Positions 1 to 8,386 of a stretch of DNA of 33,017 bases are shown in pieces. Below the pieces are notes generated by a model. It had not been told where the DNA came from. It was given only the letters and a program-made list of their open reading frames with translations, and did not search any database. The translations under genes and the position numbers were made by a program. How positions within the stretch are numbered: the stretch's first letter is position 1; each line of letters begins with the position of its first letter. This stretch comes from Solirubrobacterales bacterium (GTDB lineage Bacteria > Actinomycetota > Thermoleophilia > Solirubrobacterales > Solirubrobacteraceae), in contig JAFAZB010000327.1 of assembly GCA_019240015.1 (NCBI GenBank), positions 1-33,017 on the forward strand, in the 5' to 3' direction.

Positions 1-801
1 CGCGAGCACGAGTCCGAGGCCGCGCTGCGCTCCTACGCGCAGCGAGACCGCGTCCACACGGCCGAAGACCCAAGGCAGGTCGAAGACTTGGCGCTCGAGC
101 AAGCACACGCCGACCGGCAAGGCGGCAAACGAACACTCGTGCTCGCCCAAGCCACCAACGAGCACCTCGACGAGCTCAACGCCCGCGCCCAAGCGATCCG
201 CCACCAAGCAGGAGAACTCGGACGCCACAGCGCCGACCTCCCCGGCCGCCCCTACAAACTCCACGCCGGCGACGAGATCCAAATCCGCCGCACCACCCCT
301 CACCCCGAACTAGGCGCCCTTCGTAACGGCACCACCGCCCACATCACCAACGTCGCCCGCGACGGCCAACGGATCAACCTCCGGCTCCCAGACGACCGCG
401 ACGTACACCTCGACCGGGCACAGATCGACCAGGGCGACATCCGCCTGGCCTACGTCCAGCACCCCTTCCCCGCCCAAGGGCAGACCACCGACACCGCCCA
501 CCTGATCATCTCCGACCACGCGACCCACCAGGGCTCCTACGTCGCCCTCACCCGAGCCCGCGAACAAACCCACATCTACGGCGCGATCGACGAGCTCGAG
601 CTCGCCGACGGACAAGACCGTCTCTCGGCGCTCGCCGAACAAATGAGCCGCTCAGAACGAGAAACACCCTCGATCGACACGCCACTCGCCCACGAAGCCG
701 CGATCGAAGCCGAACAACAACTCGAACTCGACCAGCCGCAGCACGAGCCGAGCGACGCCCGCGAAGTTGGAGCAGAGCCAAGCCTAGGCTGGGAGCCATG
801 A
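1..801 (+). CDS. MobF/TraA-type conjugative relaxase-helicase, C-terminal part (partial)
   Basis: The reading frame is open from base 1, so the gene begins left of the window and only about 266 C-terminal residues are visible. The part seen corresponds to the RecD-like helicase half of TraA/MobF relaxases. These proteins nick the transfer origin and unwind DNA during conjugation. The helicase-family C-terminal signature is clear: an AQGQTTD motif near 475-493 and SYVALTRAR near 535-560, the UvrD_C_2 region with the conserved motif VI arginine. The last 60 residues are acidic and low in complexity, as in many relaxase tails. The stop lies only 18 bp before an insertion sequence. Family assignment rests on motifs; whether the full gene is intact cannot be judged here. 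Confidence 0.8.
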   Translation, partial: REHESEAALRSYAQRDRVHTAEDPRQVEDLALEQAHADRQGGKRTLVLAQATNEHLDELNARAQAIRHQAGELGRHSADLPGRPYKLHAGDEIQIRRTTPHPELGALRNGTTAHITNVARDGQRINLRLPDDRDVHLDRAQIDQGDIRLAYVQHPFPAQGQTTDTAHLIISDHATHQGSYVALTRAREQTHIYGAIDELELADGQDRLSALAEQMSRSERETPSIDTPLAHEAAIEAEQQLELDQPQHEPSDAREVGAEPSLGWEP

Positions 802-819
802 CCGTCGTGGTAGCCGACC

Positions 820-846
820 TGAGCCAGGCCGGGTTTCACGGAGGCT
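820..846 (+). repeat. IS left terminal inverted repeat
   Basis: This 27-bp end matches the reverse complement of 2099-2125 at about 22 positions, including the TGAGCC tip, the CCGGGTTT block and the ACGGAG block. It begins with the 5'-TG typical of IS3-family ends. Confidence 0.8.
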
Positions 847-891
847 TTGAATCGAGGACGATCTGTCCTCGGGACAGGAGACCCTCCGCGG

Positions 892-1194
892 ATGTCAAGA
901 CCCCGGAAGTACCCAGATGAGCTGATCCAGCGTGGTGTGCGGCTGGCCTTGGAGTCCGGCCGGCCGATCTCGCACGTGGCGCGGGATCTCGGGATGCATC
1001 CCGAGACGTTGCGCAAGCGTGTGCGCCAGGCCGAGGCCGATAGTGGCTTGCGGCCTGATCTGCCGACCAGCGAGGAGCGCGAGGAGATCAAGCAGTTGCG
1101 CAAGGAGAACTTCGAGCTCCGCCGCGCGAACGAGATCCTGAAGGCCGCGTCGGTGTTTTTTGCGACCGAGCTCGACGCAGACCGTCCGAGGTGA
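892..1194 (+). CDS. IS3-family transposase OrfA (helix-turn-helix protein)
   Basis: A 100-residue OrfA. An N-terminal helix-turn-helix (residues 5-45, with ISHVARDLGMHPETLRKRVRQ) binds the IS ends. A leucine-zipper-like coiled coil follows (residues 63-85, with the ELRRANEILK motif characteristic of IS3 OrfA). The ATG at 892 is chosen because the helix-turn-helix begins right after it; an in-frame extension to 847 would add only non-conserved residues. The stop at 1192-1194 overlaps the GTG of OrfB in a GTGA junction. A T6 run near the end could allow -1 frameshifting to make the OrfAB fusion transposase. Confidence 0.9.
   Translation: MSRPRKYPDELIQRGVRLALESGRPISHVARDLGMHPETLRKRVRQAEADSGLRPDLPTSEEREEIKQLRKENFELRRANEILKAASVFFATELDADRPR
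1155..1161 (+). promoter_or_regulatory. Candidate -1 programmed frameshift site G-TTT-TTT in orfA/orfB
   Basis: A run of six T occupies two consecutive Phe codons of OrfA about 30 bp before its stop. The -1 frame is open from here through OrfB, so one slip yields an OrfAB fusion. IS3 elements commonly use such slippery runs. The heptamer is imperfect, because the first base is G rather than T, so P-site re-pairing would be weak. Confidence 0.45.
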
Positions 1195-2075
1195 GCGTGT
1201 TCGTCGATGAGCATCGTGATCGCTTCGGCGTCGAGCCGATCTGCCGGACTCTGGGCGTGTCGGCGTCCGCCTACTATCACCGCCGCTGCGGCGCCCGCTC
1301 GCAGCGTCAGCTCGAGGACGAGCGAGTGCTCGCGGTGATCCGCAGCACGCACAAGAAGAACTACGAGGCCTATGGGTACCGCCGGACTTGGAAGGCACTG
1401 CTGCGGGCGGGTGAGCGGGTCCCGCGCTGCCAGGTGCAGCGGCTGATGCGCTCCCACGGCATCCAGGGGGCCAAGCGTCGCGGCAAGTCGTGGCGCACGA
1501 CCAAGCCCGACCCGAACGCCCACCGGCGACCCGACTTGGTGCAACGGAACTTCACCGCTGATGAGCCCAACCGCCTCTGGGTCGGCGACCTGTCGTATCT
1601 GCGCTGTTGGGAGGGCGTCGTCTACTTCGCGTTCATCATCGACGTGTTCAGCCGCCGCGTGGTCGGCTGGCAGCTCGCTTCGCACATGCGTACCGACCTG
1701 GTCCTCGACGCGCTCAGAATGGCGCTCGGCACCCGCGAGCACGGCGCCGACTTCCGGCTGGTCGCACACTCAGATATGGGCAGTCAATACACGTCGGGCG
1801 ACTACACCCAAGTGCTCGACGACCACCGGGTGCTCGCCTCCGTCGGATCGGTCGGCGACGCCTACGACAACGCGCTGGCCGAGAGCTTCGTCGACAGCTT
1901 CAAGACCGAGCTGATCTCCGACCGCGTCTGGCAAACCAGATCCCAACTCGAGCTCGCCGTCGTCGAATACATCGCCTGGTTTAACCACGACCGCCTGCAC
2001 GAAGCCCTCGGCGACATCCCGCCGATCGAGTTCGAGACCCTCGCCGCTCTACGGGTTCAGAGCATGGCTCGATGA
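1191..2075 (+). CDS. IS3-family transposase OrfB (DDE integrase-fold)
   Basis: This 294-residue protein carries the catalytic core that cuts and joins IS ends. The HTH_21-like region (residues 45-95) is followed by an rve integrase core. The DDE triad is visible: D133 in VGDLSYL, D195 in HSDMGSQYTS and E231 in DNALAESF, followed by the usual FKTELI and WFNHDRLHEALG motifs. The length is normal and no frameshift is seen. The frame is -1 relative to OrfA and stays open upstream through the T6 run, as expected for a fusion product made by frameshifting. The GTG at 1191 would serve for independent translation. Confidence 0.92.
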   Translation: MSVFVDEHRDRFGVEPICRTLGVSASAYYHRRCGARSQRQLEDERVLAVIRSTHKKNYEAYGYRRTWKALLRAGERVPRCQVQRLMRSHGIQGAKRRGKSWRTTKPDPNAHRRPDLVQRNFTADEPNRLWVGDLSYLRCWEGVVYFAFIIDVFSRRVVGWQLASHMRTDLVLDALRMALGTREHGADFRLVAHSDMGSQYTSGDYTQVLDDHRVLASVGSVGDAYDNALAESFVDSFKTELISDRVWQTRSQLELAVVEYIAWFNHDRLHEALGDIPPIEFETLAALRVQSMAR

Positions 2076-2098
2076 AAAGATCACAACCCACCAAACCC

Positions 2099-2125
2099 AG
2101 TCTCCGTCAAACCCGGTCCGGCTCA
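2099..2125 (-). repeat. IS right terminal inverted repeat
   Basis: Read on the minus strand, this sequence starts TGAGCCGGACCGGGTTTG and continues into an ACGGAGACT block, mirroring 820-846. It lies 24 bp downstream of the OrfB stop. Confidence 0.8.
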
Positions 2126-2473
2126 GAGAACCCTGGCCTTGAGCGTTGGAGGAGGTTGAGTGCGCTCGCGCTGGCGCCCGAATGCAGCATTCTGCAATGC
2201 GGACACGCGATTTCGTGCAGTGAGACGAGATGTACGCGCGGCCTCGGTGCCCTCGTCCCGGAGGGCGGACGGGCACGCAGAATCAGGAGACCTCCCGCCT
2301 AGTCGTCGCATTCGAGTAGGACGGAGCGCGACTGAACGTCGCCATAGACCAGCCGCGCTCCTGCGAGCGCACACCAGATCGGGATCCTGGCGCTGAAGCA
2401 GTTGGCGCTAACCTGTCGGCTCGCTCACCGGATACGGACTATCGTATACCCGTCGCGAGGCTGAAATTAGGGT
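2126..2473 (+). other. Non-coding stretch right of the IS
   Basis: No frame here shows a recognisable protein; the short open frames overlap each other without conserved motifs. The only structure I see is a 13-bp palindrome, GAATGC-A-GCATTC, at 2180-2192. An AT-richer patch (actatcgtatacc, around 2438-2450) before the next gene could hold its promoter. The stretch may be debris from a deletion beside the IS. Confidence 0.5.
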
Positions 2474-3079
2474 GTGATGCCGACCAGACGGCCGTGGCTG
2501 CGATTTGCGCGGGTGAGCGGACTCGCCGCGGGGGTGGCGATGTTCTGGTGCGTTCTTGTGCTGCTCGCACACGCCGCTGGTGGCTGGCTGGCGTGTGGGT
2601 TTGATACGTCCGACTGTGCGACCACCACCGCCAAGACATTCGTCTACCAAGGGCAGCTGCGCTACCCCAACGCTTCGTTTGACGTCACAGGCCCGGGCGC
2701 CTACCGGGTCGGCGGGTTTCGCACGGACAGCCAAGGTCGCTACTGCATCGTCTGGACCCCCGACGGCGCTGGCTTCACTCTCCGGGGGAACCCAAACTAC
2801 GTGATCGGGACCACCGGCACGGGTCAACGGCTTCACGGCCACCCACCCGCAGGCTGCCAATACGGCAACGGAGGCGTGCTCTGGGACCGTTCCAAGGACC
2901 TGACCAGCAGCCCTCAATACCTGTCGGTGGTCATCCTCGACCTAGCGACGATGGGCCTGCTCGCAGTCGGGATCGTCCGCGGAAGGCGCTATCCCGGTGG
3001 AGAGATACGAGCCATCGGGCTGGCGCTGACCGCTGCAAGCACCGCACTTCCACTGATCTTGTGGTGGAGCCAGCTCTAG
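2474..3079 (+). CDS. Small membrane protein of unknown function
   Basis: The product has 201 residues with GTG (2474) and ATG (2477) codons in tandem at the start; the ATG is equally likely. A hydrophobic segment at residues 13-36 is followed by about 110 residues of probable extracytoplasmic domain. That domain contains four or more cysteines and a carboxypeptidase-regulatory-like pattern (GQLRYPNASFDVTGPGAYRVGGFRTDSQGRYC). Two more membrane spans follow, around residues 150-166 and 180-197. The TDSQGRYC phrase resembles beta-sandwich repeats that display surface loops, but I cannot name a family. The gene stands alone in the accessory block, convergent with the large secreted-protein gene. 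Confidence 0.6.
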   Translation: MMPTRRPWLRFARVSGLAAGVAMFWCVLVLLAHAAGGWLACGFDTSDCATTTAKTFVYQGQLRYPNASFDVTGPGAYRVGGFRTDSQGRYCIVWTPDGAGFTLRGNPNYVIGTTGTGQRLHGHPPAGCQYGNGGVLWDRSKDLTSSPQYLSVVILDLATMGLLAVGIVRGRRYPGGEIRAIGLALTAASTALPLILWWSQL

Positions 3080-3098
3080 CGACCTCCTGAGCCGTCGC

Positions 3099-3121
3099 GG
3101 CTGGCATCTTGGCTACCAGCC
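3099..3121 (+). terminator. Weak hairpin in a convergent gap
   Basis: GGCTGG at 3099-3104 pairs with CCAGCC at 3116-3121 around an 11-nt loop. It lies between two convergent genes. There is no T tract, so a terminator role is only suggested by position. Confidence 0.25.
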
Positions 3122-3173
3122 GTGGGGCGATCGGGCACCAGTTGCTTTCTTGGGGCGGCCACGAGCTCAGCGG

Positions 3174-5990
3174 TCAGAACGCCGACCTGGCTCGCCGTCG
3201 ACGTGGTGCCGGCAGTGTTTGACGTTGTAGAGCAACGGGTTTGATCTTCTTCCCCCTTAGCACCAGCCACACGATGGGTTCGCCGTGCGGTCCGCGGGAA
3301 ACGCGTATCACCGCATGTCCGCGCAACTGTCTGGAAATCAGAAACGTCGCGGTGATGAGCTTCCGGCCATTGACCGCTCGAACGAGCAGCTGGGTGTGAC
3401 GGGGGATGACCCCACTGATGATGGCTAGCGCGCCAGGGTGGAGCGGGGCCCCAAGCAATTGGGCCAGGCCAGGTGCGGTTGCTGCCTTGCGTCGTGTGCT
3501 AGGCAAGGTAATGGTAAAAGACCCGCGCGAGCTCAGGCGACGCGTGCGAACAGCGTTTTGCATCGGTGTCGGGTCGCACGCAGCAGCAACAACCCCTGCC
3601 CCAAACCAGCTTGAGCACGCCAACGGCGCCGGGCCGGACGCCCTTCGGCGCAGTTGTGGACAGTCGGCACCTGAACAGGAAAGATTACCGCCGGTCTGAC
3701 TCCATGGAGCATAGTAATGCCCTGCATGGTCTGCGCCGCAATCGCCGGCGGCCGCAGGGGGAGGCGCAGCCGGCCCGCATGGAGACCCCGACGGCGTGCC
3801 GGGCTCAGGGGTCTCCCCCCAGGCGCCAGGCCAGTCAGTCCAGTTCTCTGGGCCGCTGGTCCAAAGATTTCCTTCACCGGCAGTCGCCGGGAGGGGGATC
3901 AGCGCACTCGCCTGCTGATTGTTTCCCCATAGGGCGCCGCCATCGTTCGGATTGTCGTTCAGTGCCGCGCTATCTGGCTGCGCGTAGTTCGCGTGCGACC
4001 CTGCGGCGGGGAACACGTCCACGTTGAGCCCGCTCGCGAGCGGCTGGCTACTGGTGGAGCATGTCCCCGGGGTGGAGATACCTAGCCCGCAGTCGAGCCC
4101 GGCAGGCAGGTAGCTGTCCCATGACCCATGGTCTGAGAGCTCAACATACGCGATCGCGTTACCCGTGGTAGCCGGGGCAACGGTGATCCCTTCCCAATCG
4201 CCAGCATGATTGCCCACATCGCCCAGCGCCTGGTTGTACCTGTAGTAGATCCAATAATCGATGTACGTGTAACCACCGGGGGATGGCCCCACCAAATGAT
4301 AATAGATAGCCGATGCTGGCCCAGTATCGCAGTCATGTAGGGGATAATTGTCGACGTCTGTCTGATGGCATGCTGGATTGGGTGATACATAGGAGTCCGG
4401 GTCTGACGCACCATCGTGGTTGATACTGATGTAGCTATCAGTCGTAGGGTGCTGCTGCAGGCTGGAGTCCCCCATCAGGGCCACGCAACCCGTGGTCGGT
4501 GAGCAAAGCTCGTTCCAGTTCCTCCCCGTCGCCGGGTCGCGCTCGTTCAGAAAATCTTCAACGTTGAGCGGCCGCCATTTTTCTGAGCTATCAAAGTTAA
4601 GGTATGGCCTGAATTGCGCGGCCAAGGCGGCAGCGTTGACGCCTGTGTCGGTAGCGGTTATGTCAATGTAGCCGCTGTATTGGTCGTTTGGCGTCAGTAT
4701 GAACGTATACGTACCAGTCTGTTGTAACGTGACGTTCCCTGTCGAGCTCGAACTGCATGCGCCCCCTGTCCAGGCGGGCGAGCCGTCGGGATTGCGAAGA
4801 TCCAGGTTCTTACACCCATCGTCCCAATTGGGTTCAGTGATCGTGATGGGGTCCCCCGCGGTCGCCCAGAACGAAACGCGTGCTAGCTGCCATGGCGTGG
4901 TCTGCACCCTGACATTGCCGCCGGAGGGGGTTGGGACAACGGAGTAGTCTGCCGTCGCGGGCACGTCGAAGACCGTCATGGCGATGGTGCCAGCGTTCTG
5001 ATCTGCAGGATCGAGCCTAAGCGTGTAGGTGCCGGTCTGGCTCAACGCGATGCGCCCGGTCGATTTGGAGCTACACGCGCCGCCGCTCCAAGCCGACGTG
5101 CCGTCTGGATTGACCAGCGTCATGTTCTTGCAGCCATCCTGCCAGTTGTCTGCGTCTGCTGCGACGATCTCGCCGGTAAAGCCGGAAAAGTTCACCTGTG
5201 CCACTTGCCACGGGCTAGTTGAGATTGATGCCGCGCTCCCTGACGAGCTTGGACTCACCGTGTACAGACTGGCTGCCGGGACGTCGAACACCGTCATGGC
5301 GATCGTCCCCGAGTTCTGGTCTGTCGGATCGAGCTCGAACGTATACGTGCCGGTCTGGCTCAACGAGATGCGGCCGGAGGATTTGGAGCTACACGCGCCG
5401 CCGCTCCAAGCCGACGTGCCGTCTGGATTGACCAGCGTCATATTCTTGCAGCCATCTCGCCACGCGTCCGCGTCGACGGCCACGACCTCTCCCGAAGAGC
5501 CGGAGAAGCTCACGTCTGCGACCTGCCAGGGGGACGTCGAGACCGTTGCCGTGTCGCCAGACGCGCTCGGCACTACCGAGTAGCTGCCGGTGGTGGTCGC
5601 GTCGAAGAACGTGAGGTCAATCGATCCCGTATTCTGGTCGGTGGGGACGAGCTGAAAGGTGTACGTTCCGCTCTGCTGGAGCGCGATGCGTCCGGTTGAC
5701 CGCGCGCTGCAGCCACCGCCGCTCCAGGCGGTGGATCCATCTGGATTGAGCAACGCCATGTTTTGACAACCGTCATGCCAGTTGTCGGCGTCGACAGCCA
5801 CGACCTGCCCCGCGTTCCCGGAGAAAGTGATATCGGCGACTTCGTTCGGGCTGTCCTGTGCCACATGGACCGTTGCCCCTGAGGCCGCGGGAGACACTGA
5901 GTAGGACAAAGTGTCAGCGGAGGCGGAAGACGGCGACAATGTAATCGCCACTGCTAGCACTGCGCTGATCACACACGCTATCCGTCGCAT
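3174..5990 (-). CDS. Secreted repeat protein with four 106-residue modules and a Vps62-like domain
   Basis: This 938-residue protein starts at the ATG at 5988-5990, chosen because GGGAGG lies 7 bp upstream. A clean signal peptide follows (MRRIACVISAVLAV... ending SSASA near residue 25). Residues 29-451 are four tandem modules. Each contains a DGC, an NPDG, a W-S/T-GG-A/G-C, a GTYTF and a DQN motif, so each has two cysteines that could form a disulfide. Residues about 458-770 resemble the Vps62/NPP1-like actinobacterial domain, with FRPYLNFDSSEKW, HAGDWEG (595-601) and GSHANY. A basic tail ends the protein. No enzymatic residue set is established. The role is unknown, likely extracellular binding or a toxin/adhesin-like function. 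Base composition is visibly less GC-rich than the flanks, which fits recent transfer. Confidence 0.8.
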   Translation of the reverse strand: MRRIACVISAVLAVAITLSPSSASADTLSYSVSPAASGATVHVAQDSPNEVADITFSGNAGQVVAVDADNWHDGCQNMALLNPDGSTAWSGGGCSARSTGRIALQQSGTYTFQLVPTDQNTGSIDLTFFDATTTGSYSVVPSASGDTATVSTSPWQVADVSFSGSSGEVVAVDADAWRDGCKNMTLVNPDGTSAWSGGACSSKSSGRISLSQTGTYTFELDPTDQNSGTIAMTVFDVPAASLYTVSPSSSGSAASISTSPWQVAQVNFSGFTGEIVAADADNWQDGCKNMTLVNPDGTSAWSGGACSSKSTGRIALSQTGTYTLRLDPADQNAGTIAMTVFDVPATADYSVVPTPSGGNVRVQTTPWQLARVSFWATAGDPITITEPNWDDGCKNLDLRNPDGSPAWTGGACSSSSTGNVTLQQTGTYTFILTPNDQYSGYIDITATDTGVNAAALAAQFRPYLNFDSSEKWRPLNVEDFLNERDPATGRNWNELCSPTTGCVALMGDSSLQQHPTTDSYISINHDGASDPDSYVSPNPACHQTDVDNYPLHDCDTGPASAIYYHLVGPSPGGYTYIDYWIYYRYNQALGDVGNHAGDWEGITVAPATTGNAIAYVELSDHGSWDSYLPAGLDCGLGISTPGTCSTSSQPLASGLNVDVFPAAGSHANYAQPDSAALNDNPNDGGALWGNNQQASALIPLPATAGEGNLWTSGPENWTDWPGAWGETPEPGTPSGSPCGPAAPPPAAAGDCGADHAGHYYAPWSQTGGNLSCSGADCPQLRRRASGPAPLACSSWFGAGVVAAACDPTPMQNAVRTRRLSSRGSFTITLPSTRRKAATAPGLAQLLGAPLHPGALAIISGVIPRHTQLLVRAVNGRKLITATFLISRQLRGHAVIRVSRGPHGEPIVWLVLRGKKIKPVALQRQTLPAPRRRRARSAF
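4640..5906 (-). repeat. Four tandem 318-bp coding repeats
   Basis: Four in-frame units lie at about 5586-5906, 5268-5585, 4950-5267 and 4640-4949. Units 2 and 3 are close to identical over long stretches: about 75 bp starting at 5062 reappear at exactly +318 bp from 5380, with only a few changes. Units 1 and 4 are more diverged. This implies recent duplication or gene conversion of the central units. Confidence 0.85.
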
Positions 5991-6518
5991 GCGCGCCTCC
6001 CAACGTTTCAAATACCTGGCCCGCAGGCAGGTCCGACGTACAGGAGCATGCCCAGCATCGGTCCTGTCGTCAAGGGCGTTAGTACATAGGTCCATGCGTC
6101 TACGTAACACCACCAGCCTCGGGCTAGTCCGCGCCGCTTGTGGTCCTCAGCCGGGCCACGCCCACTTTGATTTGCGAACCCGCTTGGCTGCGGTCCCGCC
6201 AGCTAGCAGATGCTCTCGGGGCGAGGCATTCGCTGCGCCGCTACGGGCGAGGTCTGCCGGCGGCCGTGCCCTGGGTCGGCTTTGCTTCCGAGGGCTCTCT
6301 CAGGCCACGCTGGGCACGTGCTTCTGGGTCAACGGAGCAATGCGAAACGAGCGAGCTCCCGCCCTCGGATGGGTCGGACGCAGGCCGGGGGTGAAATGAG
6401 GGGCTGGCGCGTTCGTCTCGACAAGCTGTAAAGGGACCGGCCGTCGCGTTCGATTAACGACTACGCGGCGGTTAGCGCTACAGCAAATGACCCGGCTCGC
6501 AGCGCCGCGAACGTCTCG
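5991..6518 (+). other. Non-coding region upstream of two divergent genes
   Basis: The 528 bp between the start of the large secreted-protein gene and the next plus-strand start contain only short open frames without recognisable motifs. The ribosome-binding site GGGAGG of the minus-strand gene lies at its left edge. I see no RNA gene and no convincing repeat. Confidence 0.5.
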
Positions 6519-7718
6519 ATGTATGTAACAGAACCAACGGTGGCCCTGAACTGCCCGGCACGCGCCCGTTCGAGCGGACGCGGACGGGTCCTATTCCCGA
6601 CGGTGATGGTTGCTCTCGTATTGCTGCTCGCGATCGGCTTGCACCTGAGCGGCTTCCGCGGCGGCCTCACCGTGTTCGTCGGCTTCGGGAGCCATTTCGC
6701 CGCCGCGACGCATCCGCCACCCGGAGCGCTCGTCGATACGTCGAACGGGTACGACGGCCAGTTCTTCTACCTCCAGGCTCACGATCCGTTGCTGCTACAC
6801 AGCTCGACGGTGAGCGCGTTGCGCGCCGCCGGCGAGGGGTTCCGAGTCCAGCGCGTCGCCTATCCGGCGCTTGCGTTTCTGCTGGCCGGCGGTCGGTTCA
6901 GCGCAATCCCGTTCGCGCTGCTGGCGGTCAACCTCATAGTGGTGCTCGCCCTCACTGCCGGGTTTGCGATCTATGCCCGTCGCCGCGGCTGGTCGACCTG
7001 GTGGGCGGTCGCGATCGCGCTGATGCCCGGCATGCTGCTACCCGTCTTGCGCGATCTGAGTGATCCGCTGGCCGCGGCCAGCATGCTGGCCGCGGTGCTG
7101 ATGTGGCGCAGTGGGCAAAGATGGCCTGCCGCCTTGGCGCTGAGCGTCGCGGTGCTCGCGCGGGAGGTAATGATGGTCGTGGTCCTTGCACTGGCAGCCG
7201 AGGCCGCCGTCCGAGCCTGGAGGCAGCGCGCGATCCCCGGCGCTTGGCGTAGCGCGGCGTCGCGGGCGTGGCCGGTGGTGGTCGTGCCGACGGTGATATT
7301 TGCCGGGTGGCAGGCCTACATCACGACCCGTTACGGCGGCCCGGTTGGCGGTGCGCCCCTGAGCCCTCCCCTGGTCGGCATCGTCGATGAGGTGCGACGA
7401 TCGATGCACAACAGTTGGCCGCCGTACGCGGTGTGGGACCTCGTCTACGTGCTGCTGATCCTCGCCGCGGCGGCCGCGGCACTCGCCTCGCTCAGCCGCC
7501 AGGTGACCATCACCAGCGCCGCAGCCTCCGCGCTAGCTTTGGGGGCGCTGATCCCGATGATGGGCGACGCCTGGAGCGACACCCGCCTGAGCGCGCCGCT
7601 GTTCGCCGTCCTGCTCGTCGACGGCCTGCAACGGCGACACCGCAGCTCCGTGCTGATCAGCACAATCGCTGCGGCAACGACGATCCTGATCCCGTTCTCC
7701 ATCCCCGGCGCCTTCTAG
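6519..7718 (+). CDS. Multi-pass membrane protein, possible GT-C-like glycopolymer-formation protein
   Basis: The product has 399 residues with about nine hydrophobic segments. The first (residues 28-48) is followed by an extracytoplasmic loop with the motif SNGYDGQFFYLQAHDP, then RVQRVAYPALAFLL. This arrangement resembles GT-C-fold mannosyltransferase-like proteins and the actinobacterial AZOBR_p60025-type cell-surface glycopolymer family. The acidic residue in YDGQ is the likely functional one by analogy. The start is uncertain: no good ribosome-binding site precedes the ATG at 6519, and internal starts near 6600 would still keep the first membrane span. It lies in the accessory block with no glycosylation partners nearby. 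Confidence 0.6.
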   Translation: MYVTEPTVALNCPARARSSGRGRVLFPTVMVALVLLLAIGLHLSGFRGGLTVFVGFGSHFAAATHPPPGALVDTSNGYDGQFFYLQAHDPLLLHSSTVSALRAAGEGFRVQRVAYPALAFLLAGGRFSAIPFALLAVNLIVVLALTAGFAIYARRRGWSTWWAVAIALMPGMLLPVLRDLSDPLAAASMLAAVLMWRSGQRWPAALALSVAVLAREVMMVVVLALAAEAAVRAWRQRAIPGAWRSAASRAWPVVVVPTVIFAGWQAYITTRYGGPVGGAPLSPPLVGIVDEVRRSMHNSWPPYAVWDLVYVLLILAAAAAALASLSRQVTITSAAASALALGALIPMMGDAWSDTRLSAPLFAVLLVDGLQRRHRSSVLISTIAAATTILIPFSIPGAF

Positions 7719-8079
7719 GATCGCCGGTCCCGCTCCAGGCCTCACCTCAGAGCTCCTCGATCCGGCTCGTTGGATTGCTCGCTCCGCTACTGATCGCATG
7801 TAGTAGCGGAGCCGCGACGTCCCCAGACTGCAGGGCAGCACCACTGCTTCTAGGTCAGGCCCGGCGCCGAGAGCTAACTGCGCTCCGACACGGCCTGCGG
7901 CGCATCCGACGACGATCCTTGGTCGAACGAAGCAGTGGACCTCGCAGGCTGCACAGGCGGCGTAGTGCGCACTCAAGGGCGGATCCTTGGAGACCCGCGC
8001 TGGGGTTCAAGCGACCGCCCCGAGGCGAAACCGGGCACAGCTCGAGCGATAAGTTCAGCCAGCAGTCGAGGCCGTGTGG
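7719..8079 (+). other. Non-coding stretch before the integrase remnant
   Basis: No convincing gene is visible on either strand. The minus-strand frame of the decayed integrase stays open across part of it, but the residues past its conserved C-terminus show no recognisable motif. It is probably decayed accessory DNA. Confidence 0.5.
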
Positions 8080-8367
8080 CGCCGGGATGCGGCTGAGCCG
8101 GGCTGACAGCCGGCCTGCGGCGTCGTGCTGTGGCACGTGGTGCACGTAGATCATGTCGTCGCGATATCGGCGTGAACCATGTATGCCTTCACGTCCGAGG
8201 ACGGCCAGGGTGCCGAACGTAAGGCGCAGATCGTGAAAACGAAGGTGCGCGATGCCAGCTGCCCTAAGCGCCTTGTAATAGCGGGCCGGCGGTTCGGGGG
8301 TGGCGGTCACGGCACTCGACGTCTCGTTTTCCCGGTCGAAGTGGTCAGCGCGGCGTGTCGGCGGCTT
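8080..8367 (-). pseudogene. Decayed tyrosine integrase, C-terminal remnant with two frameshifts
   Basis: The minus-strand frame gives YYKALRAAGIAHLRFHDLRLTFGTLAV, the catalytic-core phrase of phage-type integrases. The usual HDLRHTFG is changed to HDLRLTFG. It later gives MIYVHHVPQHDAAGRLSA, containing the tyrosine-nucleophile region. Between them (about 8154-8195) the expected sequence appears only in a shifted frame as DVKAYMVHADIATT. Two compensating frameshifts have therefore scrambled the segment with the second catalytic histidine. The 5' two-thirds of the gene, including the first catalytic arginine, are missing; the frame is closed upstream at 8368. It is a fossil of an earlier integration event beside the intact integrase. 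Confidence 0.8.
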
Positions 8368-8386
8368 TCAGGCGATTCGCCTGGCA

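Larger units (their letters stand above)
820..2125 (+). mobile_element. IS3-family insertion sequence, IS51 group (IS6110-like), 1306 bp
   Basis: Two overlapping transposase frames are bounded by imperfect inverted repeats that both begin TGAGCC. The ends share the pattern TGAGCC, CCGGGTTT, ACGGAG, which resembles IS6110-type termini. The length is normal for IS3-family elements. The three bases outside each end (ACC at 817-819, GAG at 2126-2128) do not match, so the usual 3-bp target duplication is absent. That suggests recombination or a deletion next to the element after insertion. Both transposase frames look intact, so the element may still be active. Confidence 0.88.

Noticed and set aside
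576..1769. A 397-codon minus-strand frame across the relaxase end and the IS
   Set aside because: It is antisense to transposase genes with a full DDE motif and has no recognisable domain.
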